Source: Nemophila menziesii | Taxonomy: Eukaryota; Streptophyta; Magnoliopsida; Boraginales; Hydrophyllaceae | Direction: 5' to 3' | Length of the DNA stretch: 64,000 nt | Assembly: GCA_029959085.1 (NCBI GenBank) | Contig: JARWIR010000017.1 | Coordinates: forward strand, 23,177,507 to 23,241,506 | Notes under the pieces: generated by a model | Database searches by the model: none | The model's input: the letters and a program-made list of their open reading frames with translations, nothing else | Told to the model about the DNA's origin: nothing | In this document: positions 11,120-21,176 of the stretch, one piece after another | Position numbering within the stretch: position 1 is the first letter of the stretch | How the letters are laid out: each line of letters begins with the position of its first letter | Position numbers and translations under genes: made by a program

Positions 11120-11760
11120 CGAGGTTTGAAGGTGGAGGAGAGCGGCTTGCTGTGAAGGTGGGAAGGTTAGAGAGAAACAGAGAGAAGCAGAGAGAAGGTA
11201 GGGGAAGGGAGGTGGGTTCGTAAAAGAGAAGAGAAAGGGAATGTGAGTTCATGAAGTAGTTAGAATTGAAATTTTTTTTAGGATTGTTTATTACCTTTGG
11301 TCCTTTAAAACTGAATACCCTTTTTCTTTTTATGTATAGGTGTCCGGGCCAGCTTATGTGCACCATGACTATTATAATAGGAGAGATATGTATATTTTCA
11401 CTTAATCAGAACTAGGTTACCCATGTTTAGAGAGAGGACTCGAACCTCACACTTCTTCAATACCTCTTATTTTATATGTTTGACAGGATAGTGGAAATCT
11501 GGAACAAAATAAAAAACAGGATAGTGGATACAGTCTTACAGAAATAATTCAATTTTATAGATCTGGTCATGTCCATGCTTTTTTTTTTCCCAACATGTCC
11601 AATTATTGTCCATACTGTATACATGTGAAAGCCAATCTTCTGTATTAATTATATGGCTTTTTTCTATTGAAAACTCCGTTTGACTAAAAGAAGAAAAGTA
11701 GAAAACCAATCTTTTCGAACAAAAAAAATAAAACATAATCTCAATCACAGTTATTTGGTA
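11120..11760. other. intergenic; decayed SINE-like fragment at 11330-11470
   Basis: There is no gene. The stretch around 11330-11470 (GTGTCCGGGCCAGC ... GAACTAGGTTACCCATG ... GGACTCGAACCTC) shares blocks with the SINE at 8561-8867 and with 23740-23860, so it is probably an old SINE copy. The sequence before it is purine-rich, and that after it AT-rich, leading into the promoter of the next gene. Confidence 0.45.
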
Positions 11761-11768
11761 TTTTCAAC

Positions 11769-11776
11769 TATATAAA
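11769..11776 (+). promoter_or_regulatory. TATA box of the SRPBCC gene
   Basis: TATATAAA lies about 106 bp upstream of the first ATG. A pyrimidine-rich leader follows. Spacing is as expected for transcription starting near 11800. Confidence 0.6.
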
Positions 11777-11881
11777 CAACTTCATCTGAACCAAATAATT
11801 TGTACCAAAATTATATCCTTTTTATCCCTCTTAGCTCTCACTCTTTTTCTTCTGTCAAATCTAATCTCCCACTCTACTCTC

Positions 11882-12457
11882 ATGGCATTAATGATTTTTT
11901 TTCTTGTATTTGTTGGAAAGGTTGTCATGGCGACTGATGAACAGTGGATAGGCACAATGTATGAAGATATAAATGGTTGGACAGCAGACCAAGTATGGCC
12001 TCTGATTGCTGATTATTGTAACCTTTACAAAATCTATCCAAATGATATATCTTTCTGTCCAGATGCAGTCCAAGTCCCACCTTATATTGGCCAACTTCGA
12101 TGGCTCGCCAGCAAACTACCGTCACCATCCGATCCAAATACGACGTACATAAGGTGGGAAGTTGAAACACTAACAGAAATAGATCCAATTAAACGTTCCT
12201 TAAGCTTTTTGGTTGGGGTGAATAATATAGGAAATAAGTTTTTCAATGGAACGTGGTCAGTACTTCCAAAGACTAATGGGTACTCATGCCAAGTTGAGTG
12301 GGATTACATTATGAGTCCCATGGAAGGATTTACTCATCAAACTTTTCGGACATTAGTACTTGAGCAGGAGCTCTTTAACAAAATGGCGGAAAAGATTGTG
12401 ATAGAATTGCAAACAACGTACCAATATCAAGGGGAAACAAAAAAGAGTGATATATAG
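11882..12457 (+). CDS. lachrymatory-factor-synthase-like SRPBCC (Bet v 1 fold) protein
   Basis: This is an uninterrupted 191-residue frame. From about residue 20 it follows the polyketide cyclase/START-like fold of plant lachrymatory-factor-synthase-like proteins: QWIGTMYEDINGWTADQVWPL, then CNLYKIYP, the strand YIGQLRWL, and the late strand CQVEWDYIMSPMEGF before a C-terminal helix. Family members bind small hydrophobic ligands; the true onion-type activity is restricted to Allium, so no reaction can be assigned. The first ATG gives a hydrophobic leader (MALMIFFLVFVGKVV) that could act as a signal peptide. A second ATG at 11927 (MATDEQW) would give the usual cytosolic form. AATAAA at about 12558 could serve as poly(A) signal. 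The gene looks intact. Confidence 0.75.
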   Translation: MALMIFFLVFVGKVVMATDEQWIGTMYEDINGWTADQVWPLIADYCNLYKIYPNDISFCPDAVQVPPYIGQLRWLASKLPSPSDPNTTYIRWEVETLTEIDPIKRSLSFLVGVNNIGNKFFNGTWSVLPKTNGYSCQVEWDYIMSPMEGFTHQTFRTLVLEQELFNKMAEKIVIELQTTYQYQGETKKSDI

Positions 12458-13860
12458 AGTTTATCATATTCTATTCGTGTAATTCATGTTTACTGTGATC
12501 TCCTTATATGATTGTCTATCATTGTAGTTTCTGTGAAGTTTCGAGTGGAGTAATTAATAAAAGGGTGGTTTAGGACCGGATTATGAATGTAATATTAATA
12601 TTTGAATATAATTTTCTAATCGATTATTCGTTATATTTACATTTTTTCTTGGTCAACCCATGAATACATTAAAAAGCAGCAGTTGAGTGGAAAATATATC
12701 AAGAAAATATTTTAAGCAATACCTCTATAACAGCCTGCTAATAAGATCGGTCTTAACAGGTTCACAAGCCGGTCCAAGAACCGCAGACTGACATTACTAG
12801 TATCTTCTAAGAGAAAGATATATATTGGGGCGACATTTAAAATGGTCTCTAATAATATTATTAACGGCAACATTTATTGCGCAAACACCAAAATGATCTC
12901 TAATTATATTTTTAGCAGCAATATTTGACGCTAAAAATTGAGTCAATAGAAGCAAAAATAAATAATTTGCTACAAAATGTATCTCTAGAGACGAACTTAT
13001 TGCGACGAATAAATATAGGCATTAACGGCAAAATCAAGACTTTAAGTGGTAATTTTTTTTGCCGCTAAAGATACCTTTCTTGTAGTACGAACCCGCACGC
13101 CACTAATCATTAACCGGCCGAACCGGGACGAGCAACTAGAAGGGCGGTTTAGTTCTTATCAAAACTAAAAATCCCACTCTTTAGACCAAGACGGTTAAAT
13201 CGGTCCTTTATCGACAAACTGTTCAAACCTGCCATTAACCACGGGTCCACGGTCCAACAACTACCAAAACCGTGACCCGTGAATTCCAACCACCGTCACT
13301 TCATTTACTCTAACCTAGACCCATCAAATGTATTTACTCCATGTTGTCAACTAACCACAATTCATTTACATCACAACGTATTGCAAAGAGTTGTGACATC
13401 TATGAACATTCGATGTCTTTTGACTATTCCTTGGTTTTACATTTGAGTGGAGATGCTTTTTGACAAGTAGACAAAAAGAAATAGAGTTGTTTTTTGACAA
13501 AACTTGTGAAGTTAGACGGTCACGTAAGTGACAAAAGCTCTTATCCCACATCTATGGGCATATTAATGGGGCGATTCTTTTCAAGAGCCTCAACAACATC
13601 TATACTACTCACAAAATTCATATTCTGATTAAACCAATAAACCCAACTAGAAAAGGGTAAAAGCCTAAAAAAGACCCCCCAATCCTCCTTATACACACAA
13701 TATACAAAAAAAAACCCAAAACAAAAACCCTATTAGATTTTGAAATCAGAAAACCAACCCAACCTATCCTCTGTTCTCTCTTTCTCACCCCCAAACATCC
13801 GACTTCACTGTCTTGCCGGAGCAGCCTCCGGCAAAACATTCTTTACGAGGATTTTTCCAT
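12458..13860. other. intergenic with a CACTA-like end and a leader-like segment
   Basis: At about 12830-13092 the sequence has repeated GCGGC/TTTAGC motifs. It ends with TTTCTTGTAGTA, the complement of the CACTACAAGAAA-type terminus of CACTA transposons; the other end is not clear, so it is probably a decayed miniature element. Around 13600-13860 is a 5'-leader-like, C-rich sequence with a CCGGAG...CTCCGG hairpin, ending CCATGGTACAC. It could be a lone first exon, but no downstream exon is recognisable. Confidence 0.35.
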
Positions 13861-14189
13861 GGTACACTCCTTCGCTTGATTTCATTTAATATATCACGAC
13901 ATATAACTTAGCAACATGGAGATAGATTACACGCATGATTTTTGGTTAAGTATCATAATAGCGGGTTTACAGGGATCTTCTACACCTAGGGGCATCCCCG
14001 AGGTTGTTTGTTAATTACCCTACACCTTATAGGTTAAGGAGCATCTAGGACTTGGTTTAGGATTTTATCCCTATTCCACCGTTGGGGATATTTTTTACCT
14101 AAGGGATCCCCTTATATTTGGTGCATGACTTGAGGTAGGTGGCCTGCTTTCGAGGTGACGGTGGTTCTGAGGTAGGGTGATAACCGAGG

Positions 14190-15250
14190 GAAATTGGTGC
14201 CTCGAGAAGGAGATTATATCTACTTTTAGATGTTGAAGTGTTTTACCCAATTGGCTGCGTGGTTAGTCAAACCCGTCAGGATTATTAACGAATACCACAC
14301 GTCTATTATATAGGTCCATAATTAAACCTTCGTCAAGGTGATCACCGCCACTAGTGAATATACCAATTACCAATACCTATTTCTAATTAGCTAAGTCAGA
14401 AATAGTAAACAATCTCAAGATAATAGTCAATACAAAATACCCATATTAAATTAAATTGAAATAGTTCCAAAATTGAAAAACATTAAATTAAAGAAACTAG
14501 GGCTTAATCCATAATGCGATTCTCAAGTACTAGATGTTTAGATCATATTCAAACTAAAACAATAAATAAATAAAAAATATTCATGTTCCTAAATTACAGA
14601 AGTGAAATACAGAACCTAATTAAAGTATTGGATTGAGTTGTTATTGAAAGAAAGTGAATTCTCCAGCTCTTGCTCTTTCTTCTGCCTTTTTTCCCTGCTC
14701 TGGAATTTGGAAAATAATGAAGAGTACTAAAAAAAAATGAGGTCTAAAAGGTTATTTATACTAAACAAATCGGATTGGGCTTTTATTTTATTTCATTTAG
14801 TCAAATGATAAAAATCCCAAGTCTAATTAGTGAATCCCGTAACTGCTGTACACACTCTAATAAAATAGTCTTAACTTTTGCGTCTCACGTCCAAATCACC
14901 TGATTTTAGTTCTCAATTCGAGCTAACTCAAAGGCGCAACTTTATTATTTTAATTACCAGACCTGGATCAGTACCTTTTTGGCTTGAAATTAGCAATAAA
15001 TGACAGCTTTCCAGATTTTATGCTCCTCTTCAACTCTTTGATTGATACTTTCTCTCTTTTGACATCTCCTCTTGATCTAAAACTTTAAACTTCACTTCCC
15101 CTCCTTAAATTGGTGCTTCCTAGCATCCATGTACCTATGAAATTTATACTAAAAATAAATGAATGAACGCACAAAAACTCTAAAAACGCAATTAACATAA
15201 TCATGAAGGGAGAAAGTGCAGTATATTAAAATAAGCATAAAAGTTTATCA
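14190..15250 (-). repeat. decayed Athila/Tat-type LTR
   Basis: On the minus strand it follows the LTR at 4924-6430 block by block: AAAGTTTTAGAT..AGGAGATGTCAAAG, CAGCAGTTACGGGATT, AGAGCTGGAG, AGTACTTGAGAA, and the CTGACGGG and AACATCTAA-like segments. Both termini are eroded. No internal element sequence is attached, so it is either a solo LTR or a remnant. Confidence 0.65.
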
Positions 15251-15288
15251 AATAAGTCTAATTTACACCTAAAATTATGTCTCCTAAG

Positions 15289-15290
<2 letters not shown>

Positions 15291-15365
<75 letters not shown>
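15291..15365. repeat. (TA)n microsatellite
   Basis: About 37 pure TA repeats directly abut the left end of the TIR element at 15366. Confidence 0.95.
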
Positions 15366-15369
<4 letters not shown>

Positions 15370-16961
15370 TATTAACTTATATAGTCCTAGAACCCAATTT
15401 CCCACCCCCATTAGGTCCAACCCCTGATTTTTCCCATTGCAGGTCCAACAAAACTTTTAGTATCCCAACAATACCCTCTCACAAAATCAGATAAAATCAT
15501 ATCACTCCATGATTTACTCAATTAACTGATTCCATTAATATCTTAATTATTGTGTACGAACCACAAAGGAGACCTCTCGAACAAGGGGAAATAGTACCTA
15601 CGCCAAACGGCAACACCCCAATCGCCCAATCCACCGCCGCAGCCGCCGCCACCATTAACGCCGCCGTGACTGCTGGCGGCCCCACTCCTGCTTCTAAACT
15701 AAGCCGATTAACGGACTCACTAAAGCTAGAGCATCAATTCCTTCGTGTCCCATTCGAACACTACAAGAAGACGATCCGCGCCAATCACCGCCTCGTTGAA
15801 AAAGAAGCCTCCGCCGTCATCTCCGGTGTCGACGCTGCTGACCTATCACGAGACGACGCCGTTCAGCGCCTCAATACGCTTGTTTCAAGGTTACAAGGTC
15901 TCAAAAGAAAGGTATTCATCTCCAAAATCCTATCTTTTTTATTTATTTATTTTCAATGATCAGTAAATTACTAAATGAATAAGTGAGTGACTGAGTGGTT
16001 AAGTTACATATAGCGACAGATAGTGCAATTAATCCTTTAATTTCCTAAATTGGGTTATTTAAAGTGACATAATTAAGTTTAATTTGGAAATTAGCTAGAA
16101 GAAGGATCTCGAACAGAGAACTTACAAGCACAAAAATGGTGTGCTCGTATGGATCATCTAGAATCTGCAGACGCAGATAATATGTCAGAATGGAGCGAAA
16201 CTCGTTTAAAATGAATCCTCGTTGATTATATGCTTCGAATGTCCTACTATGACACTGCTATAAAGCTAGCAGAAACTAGCAATATCCAGGTTAGTTTATA
16301 TTTAAACCATAGTTTTTCATACAAATCTCAATCTTAATCTTTTCAAATCAGGATTACGTTAATATTGATGTATTTCAAGAAGCACGAAAAGTCATTGATG
16401 CTCTTCAAAAGAAGGAAGTTTCTGCTGCTTTAGCATGGTGTGCTGATAACTATCTTCCAAAGAATTGCACACCATCGATTTTGACAGAGAACCCATCAAA
16501 ACAAAGCTAATAACCCACTATAAACCATTAGTTTTAAAATGCAACCCATCAATATCATACACATAACCCACTACCAATAGACGACAGCACTAAAGGCTAA
16601 CCCACCGAACTCAACATTCACACCATCGATATTACAAAGCATTACCCATCGAGTTTAGTGGACAACCCACCATCGTCCGTTTGAACAAAAGTTTCAAGTT
16701 TTTCATCAGTTGCTGCATTTGAATTTTATTAGTTACTGATTGTAATTTTTCTGGGTTATTGATTTGATTGATTGCATGATTTTAGCGATTTTTGCTTGTT
16801 TTAATTTGTTTGTTTTAATTTTTAACTGATTGCATGATTTTAGTGTTTTAGTTTTGGTAACAAATCTCCAATTAATGGGTAACTAGGGGCAAGTCTGTCA
16901 TTTGCGGTGGGCTGGACCTGATGGGCAATCACTGATTACTTGTGGACTCTATAAGGAAATC

Positions 16962-16965
<4 letters not shown>
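15366..16965. mobile_element. TIR element carrying a host gene fragment, inserted in (TA)n
   Basis: The left end reads GAGATATTAACTTATATAG and the right end, reversed, GGGTGATTTCCTTATAGAG. Both continue AGTCC and then share CCATnAGGTCCAnCCC, giving imperfect terminal inverted repeats of about 50-110 bp. A (TA)n tract lies outside each end, so the target duplication is hidden in the repeat. The interior is a piece of a CTLH-complex gene with introns, meaning it was captured at DNA level. This matches Pack-MULE-type gene capture, but no transposase is present and the superfamily is not certain. Confidence 0.6.
15555..16451 (+). pseudogene. GID9/MAEA-like (CTLH E3 ligase subunit) gene fragment
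   Basis: Three exon pieces are present. Exon 1 (to 15910) encodes an Ala/Thr-rich leader and LKLEHQFLRVPFEHYKKTIR ... LNTLVSRLQGLKRK. Exon 2 (about 16096-16289) reads LEEGSRTENLQAQKWCARMD ... ILVDYMLRMSYYDTA, the LisH region. Exon 3 (about 16352-16451) reads VFQEARKVIDALQKKEVSAA ... LAWCADN, the start of the CTLH domain. These match plant homologues of human MAEA/yeast Gid9, part of a ubiquitin ligase. There is no ATG in frame, an in-frame TGA lies in exon 2 at about 16212 where relatives have Arg, and the CRA and RING parts are absent. It is a captured, non-functional fragment. Confidence 0.85.

Positions 16966-17038
<73 letters not shown>
16966..17038. repeat. (TA)n microsatellite
   Basis: About 36 TA repeats directly abut the right end of the TIR element. 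Confidence 0.95.
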
Positions 17039-17041
<3 letters not shown>

Positions 17042-18743
17042 AAAAAAGGAGACATTGGTAAGACTCTAAATTTATCTTGGATTGCAATGTAGGCACATGC
17101 GTTAGCCTATTTGCCTTCCTCATAGTTACACTGTAAATATGCTTTGGAGGGACTGGACTTCTGTCGTATTAATTTACCTCAGTAATTATTGCGTCATCTT
17201 ATTACATATGAAGGTTTGCCTATAATTAGATCTTTCTTATCTCATTTTCCTTTGACCTTTTCTTACTTTGTTTTCTGACCTTATGGGCAAGCCTTCATCC
17301 TCATATAAAGGTAAGAATGTTCGATATTCTTTTTCAGAGAGAGATAGTTCGGGACCTAGTCCTCTATTGAAGCGTATTCAAGGACGATCAATGAAGAACT
17401 GCCAACTTGTATGCTTGCGCTGGACATGTATCAATTATTATTGAAGAAAGTTCATGAGGCTATTGAGCAAGTGTAGGCACAGGGGCACTTTCCCTCCAAT
17501 CTAGAGTCTGGCACTACAATTGATGTATCGTACTATCTAAGACTTTTTAGTAGGTTTTGGACATAATTTTGTATGCATATTTGGGCATCTTATTCTATTT
17601 CACACACCATTGAGAATATTTGCATATTTGAAGGTCTCGAATGCCTTTTCGCTTTCTAGCCGCTCTTATGCATTTTTTGTGTAACTTTTGGTTATCATAG
17701 GGAAAAGTCATTCGACTGACGATGATTTTTAAATGGAGGAAGAACGACCCCGATCCCTAACCTACGAAGGCGATAAGAAAGCTTATGAGCGTGAAGATAA
17801 GCCAAGGAAACGAGAAGTCTAAGGAGTTGACGAAAAAAAGACCAAAACTAGGCTAAGAAGTCACATGCACAAGATGAAGCATCCATTCCCACCAAGGCAC
17901 TTACCTACACCGCGATAGATAAATTGGTGTATCGTGGTGTGACACAAAGCCCGATAAAGCTTGATTTGAAGATCTAAAGGCCCTTGATACCAACCAATCG
18001 GGTATACTTTCGTTAGACCCGCGTGTGGAGTATTATAAGTACTAGTTTTACCTATTTGTATATACCAACAATCACATCTCAACTTGCATTCTATCTTACA
18101 CAATATTTCAAGACTATTCTATCTCAAATTGGAAGAGAAGGAACCCAAACTTTCTCCTCCATTGAAATAATTTTATGCAATTATAACAAATTTTTCATTT
18201 CGGTGAAATAAGCTTTGATTGTTAATCTATATTATGGTATCTTTTTTGATTATGAGTTGTGAAACCATATGAATAATTAATTATTTTGAAATCATGGGGA
18301 TATTTTGACCATTTGCCAACCCCTTAGTAGGGTATTTACTATTTTACCCTTAATTTACAAAAGTTTTCATTATAATAATAATGTTTTGGTTCAGAATTAA
18401 AAATAACTTTTCCTACCAATTTTTTTGATCGGATTAACTTATCCTACACATTAATCTAGTGGTAAGAATCCAACATAAATTACAAATTAAACTATTTAAA
18501 GTGTTTGATTCAATGTCTCCATAAAATTTTATTTTTAACTCTCTCTATCTCCTCGTTTTTCAAATAGATATTTACATTGTACTGTATAGTGAACACTTGT
18601 TATACGCATTCTACGTGTTCGGCAAATTGCCCCAATAACGTATCACTTTATTCCCGCAAACTTTTCCTCTATTGATATAACATTCCATTGCCAAAACATT
18701 ATACTCACCCGTATCATATAAAAAATCCCAAAATTTTCACGAA
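17039..18743. other. intergenic, no recognisable gene
   Basis: Frames are short and broken. A stretch at 17284-17450 translates for about 55 residues from an ATG (MGKPSSSYKGKNVRYSF) but matches nothing I recognise. The last few hundred bases are AT-rich and form the PPR gene's upstream region. Confidence 0.5.
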
Positions 18744-20492
18744 ATGCGTCGTTTCGCATTCATTAAAGGACAGTTCGATGGACTAAACTCCCAAAATGTG
18801 CAGTGTTCGGGGAATATCGTGCATCTCTGTAAGATGTTATTTTCAGGATCTGTGAAACCCAGGTTTCATCATCGTGTTTCATTTCTTGTACCTGTCCAAT
18901 TTACTTCATCTCATGGGTCTTTTCATAATCATATGTTAAAGAATATTTCAAAGAGCAACACATGTTATATTAGTGATAAACATGTAAATTTATCTTTCGC
19001 TAGGCAATTTTGTAGTATACAAACTGTTACATTAGAGAAAGTATCTAATTACGACGATGATCTTGCTGATAAGTTATACAAAACAATCATGGATTATTCA
19101 AATCCAGACCATAAAATGGAGAATGGACTCGATAACTTAGAGATACAATTAACAACTCCATTAACAATGGAGATTTTACACAAGCTAAGATTCGAGGAAA
19201 AACTAGCATTCAGATTCTTCACATGGGCAGGTCATAAAGAAAATTACAAACATGAAGCTCAAGCGTATAATGAAATGATTGACATACTTTCTAGTACAAA
19301 ATACAAGGTGAAACAGTTTCGAATCGTGTGTGATCTTCTTGACTATAAAAAAAGAAACGATAAAAAAAAATCAATTTCCATTGATGTATTGTTAACGATT
19401 CTTAAACAGTATACAGAGAAGCATTTAACGCATCTTCAGAAATTCGCGAAGAAAAAGAAGATTCGAGTTAAAACACAGCCTGAGATTTACGCTTTTAACC
19501 TTCTTTTAGACGCTTTATGTAAATGTAGCCTTGTTGAAGAAGCTGAGTCATTGTTTAGAAGAGTATCAAGTAAAGTAAAACCTATTGCGGATACTTATAA
19601 TATACTGTTTTTCGGATGGTGTAGGGTAAGAAATCCGAGAAGAGGTATGTGTTTACTCGAGGAAATGATTAAAGTCGGATTTACCCCTGATAATTTCACG
19701 TATAACACTGCCATTGATACGTTTTGTAAAGCAGGTTTAGTTAATGAAGCAAGTGAGCTTTTGGAGTTTATGAAAACTCAAGGCTCAAATATATCTTCTC
19801 CAACAGCTAAAACTTACGCGATTATGATTATTTCTTTAGTCCAAAACGATAAAATGGAGGACTGTTTTACCCTTCTTAAGGATATGATAAGTAGTGGATG
19901 TTTACCCGATGTGTCAACTTATAAAGAACTTATCGAAGGAATGTTATTAGCTGGAAAAATCGAAGGAGCTTATAAAGTACTTGAAGAAATGGGAATTAAT
20001 GGGTACCCACCTGATATAGTGACATATAACTGTTTTCTTAAGGTACTTTGTGATAATAAAGATAGTAAAGAAGCAGTAAAATTATACGAGAAAATGATTG
20101 AAAATAATTGTGTTCCGAGTGTGCAAACGTATAATATGTTAATAGTGATGTTCTTCAATGTACATGATGTTGAAGGAGCTTTTGAGACATGGTATGAGAT
20201 GGATAAAAGGGGTTGTGTAAGAAATACTGATACGTATTGTGTTATGATTGAAGGGCTTTTTAGTAATGATAATGCTAGTGATGCGTGTTTTCTATTGGAA
20301 GAAGTTTTGAATAAAGGAATGAAATTGCCTTATCAGAAATTTGATTCATTTTTAATGAAACTTTCTGCTTTAGGTGATCTTAAAAGTATTCATAGGTTAT
20401 CGGAACATATGAGGAAATTTTATAATCCGGCTATGGCGCGTCGTTTTGCTATGAATCAGAAGCGTAAAAGTATGAGTTTTCGTGGGAAATAA
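18744..20492 (+). CDS. P-class pentatricopeptide repeat protein, likely mitochondrial
   Basis: This is an intron-less 582-residue frame, as usual for PPR genes. The N-terminus is basic and Ser/Phe-rich with few acidic residues (MRRFAFIKGQ...), as in a mitochondrial targeting peptide. From about residue 250 to 530 at least eight 35-residue P-type motifs follow in tandem, for example PIADTYNILFFGWCRVRNPR, PDNFTYNTAIDTFCKAGLVN, PDIVTYNCFLKVLCDNKD and RNTDTYCVMIEGLFSND. There is no E, DYW or SMR domain. Such proteins bind organellar RNA through residues 5 and 35 of each motif and act in processing, stability or splicing. Layout and sequence recall Arabidopsis At1g73400; orthology is my inference. 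The gene looks intact. Confidence 0.9.
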   Translation: MRRFAFIKGQFDGLNSQNVQCSGNIVHLCKMLFSGSVKPRFHHRVSFLVPVQFTSSHGSFHNHMLKNISKSNTCYISDKHVNLSFARQFCSIQTVTLEKVSNYDDDLADKLYKTIMDYSNPDHKMENGLDNLEIQLTTPLTMEILHKLRFEEKLAFRFFTWAGHKENYKHEAQAYNEMIDILSSTKYKVKQFRIVCDLLDYKKRNDKKKSISIDVLLTILKQYTEKHLTHLQKFAKKKKIRVKTQPEIYAFNLLLDALCKCSLVEEAESLFRRVSSKVKPIADTYNILFFGWCRVRNPRRGMCLLEEMIKVGFTPDNFTYNTAIDTFCKAGLVNEASELLEFMKTQGSNISSPTAKTYAIMIISLVQNDKMEDCFTLLKDMISSGCLPDVSTYKELIEGMLLAGKIEGAYKVLEEMGINGYPPDIVTYNCFLKVLCDNKDSKEAVKLYEKMIENNCVPSVQTYNMLIVMFFNVHDVEGAFETWYEMDKRGCVRNTDTYCVMIEGLFSNDNASDACFLLEEVLNKGMKLPYQKFDSFLMKLSALGDLKSIHRLSEHMRKFYNPAMARRFAMNQKRKSMSFRGK

Positions 20493-21176
20493 ATGGATTT
20501 TTTGTAGTATTTGGTGTTTTTTTTTAAATTTATTTGACTGCTGACTTGTTGGATATTTTGTAGCTTGATCAAGTAATTATTATTTATTATCAAACCAATG
20601 TATTTTCACTGTATACACATTGTGATATAGTTTTTGTATCATGCCTAAGATTGTTTTCTTTCCCCAGAGAAAATTACGGAATCGTCCAATGATAAGACAT
20701 ATCAACAAATTTGTAATTTTTATTTTTGGTCATTCATATCCGTAATTTTTTTTAGTCAAATGGGTCTTTTGCGTCAGACAATTGCAGATAGTGTTTGTTA
20801 TTTACACGATAATAAATTTGTGATGATGATCAATTATGTTTTCAAGGATTAGATTTGTGCTAAAAGAAATTGTTGATAATGACTGAGGAAGAAATTTTTC
20901 CATCATGGGGAAGTTTATTATTTATAAAATTATGAAACTCTTTGTTAACAACTTGTTTTAGGGTCTTCTTTGTATTAGATATGTACATGAAGATGATATT
21001 TGTTATTTACACATCAATTAAACTGTGACGGTGACGTAATAAGATCTCAATAATGAGAAAGAAAGACCAGTATACATAAAATCAAGAGTTTGAAATTCGT
21101 TTTAAACAACTTGTTTTAGTGTATATATATTTTAGTTCAATTCCTCCTAAAACCTTCACTTTCAATTCAAACAATC
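20493..21176. other. intergenic; upstream region of dioxygenase pseudogene
   Basis: AT-rich with no coding signal. Around 20800-21050 it shares blocks with 24990-25130 upstream of the intact paralogue (TGTTATTTACAC, GTGACGGTGA, GATGATGATCAAT). The tandem duplication therefore included promoter sequence. Confidence 0.55.

Noticed and set aside
13560..13865. 5' exon of a protein-coding gene starting at ATG 13859
   Set aside because: The leader-like composition is suggestive, but no downstream exon follows before the decayed LTR.
15226..15420. minus-strand frame containing (IY)n
   Set aside because: It is a translation of the (TA)n microsatellite.
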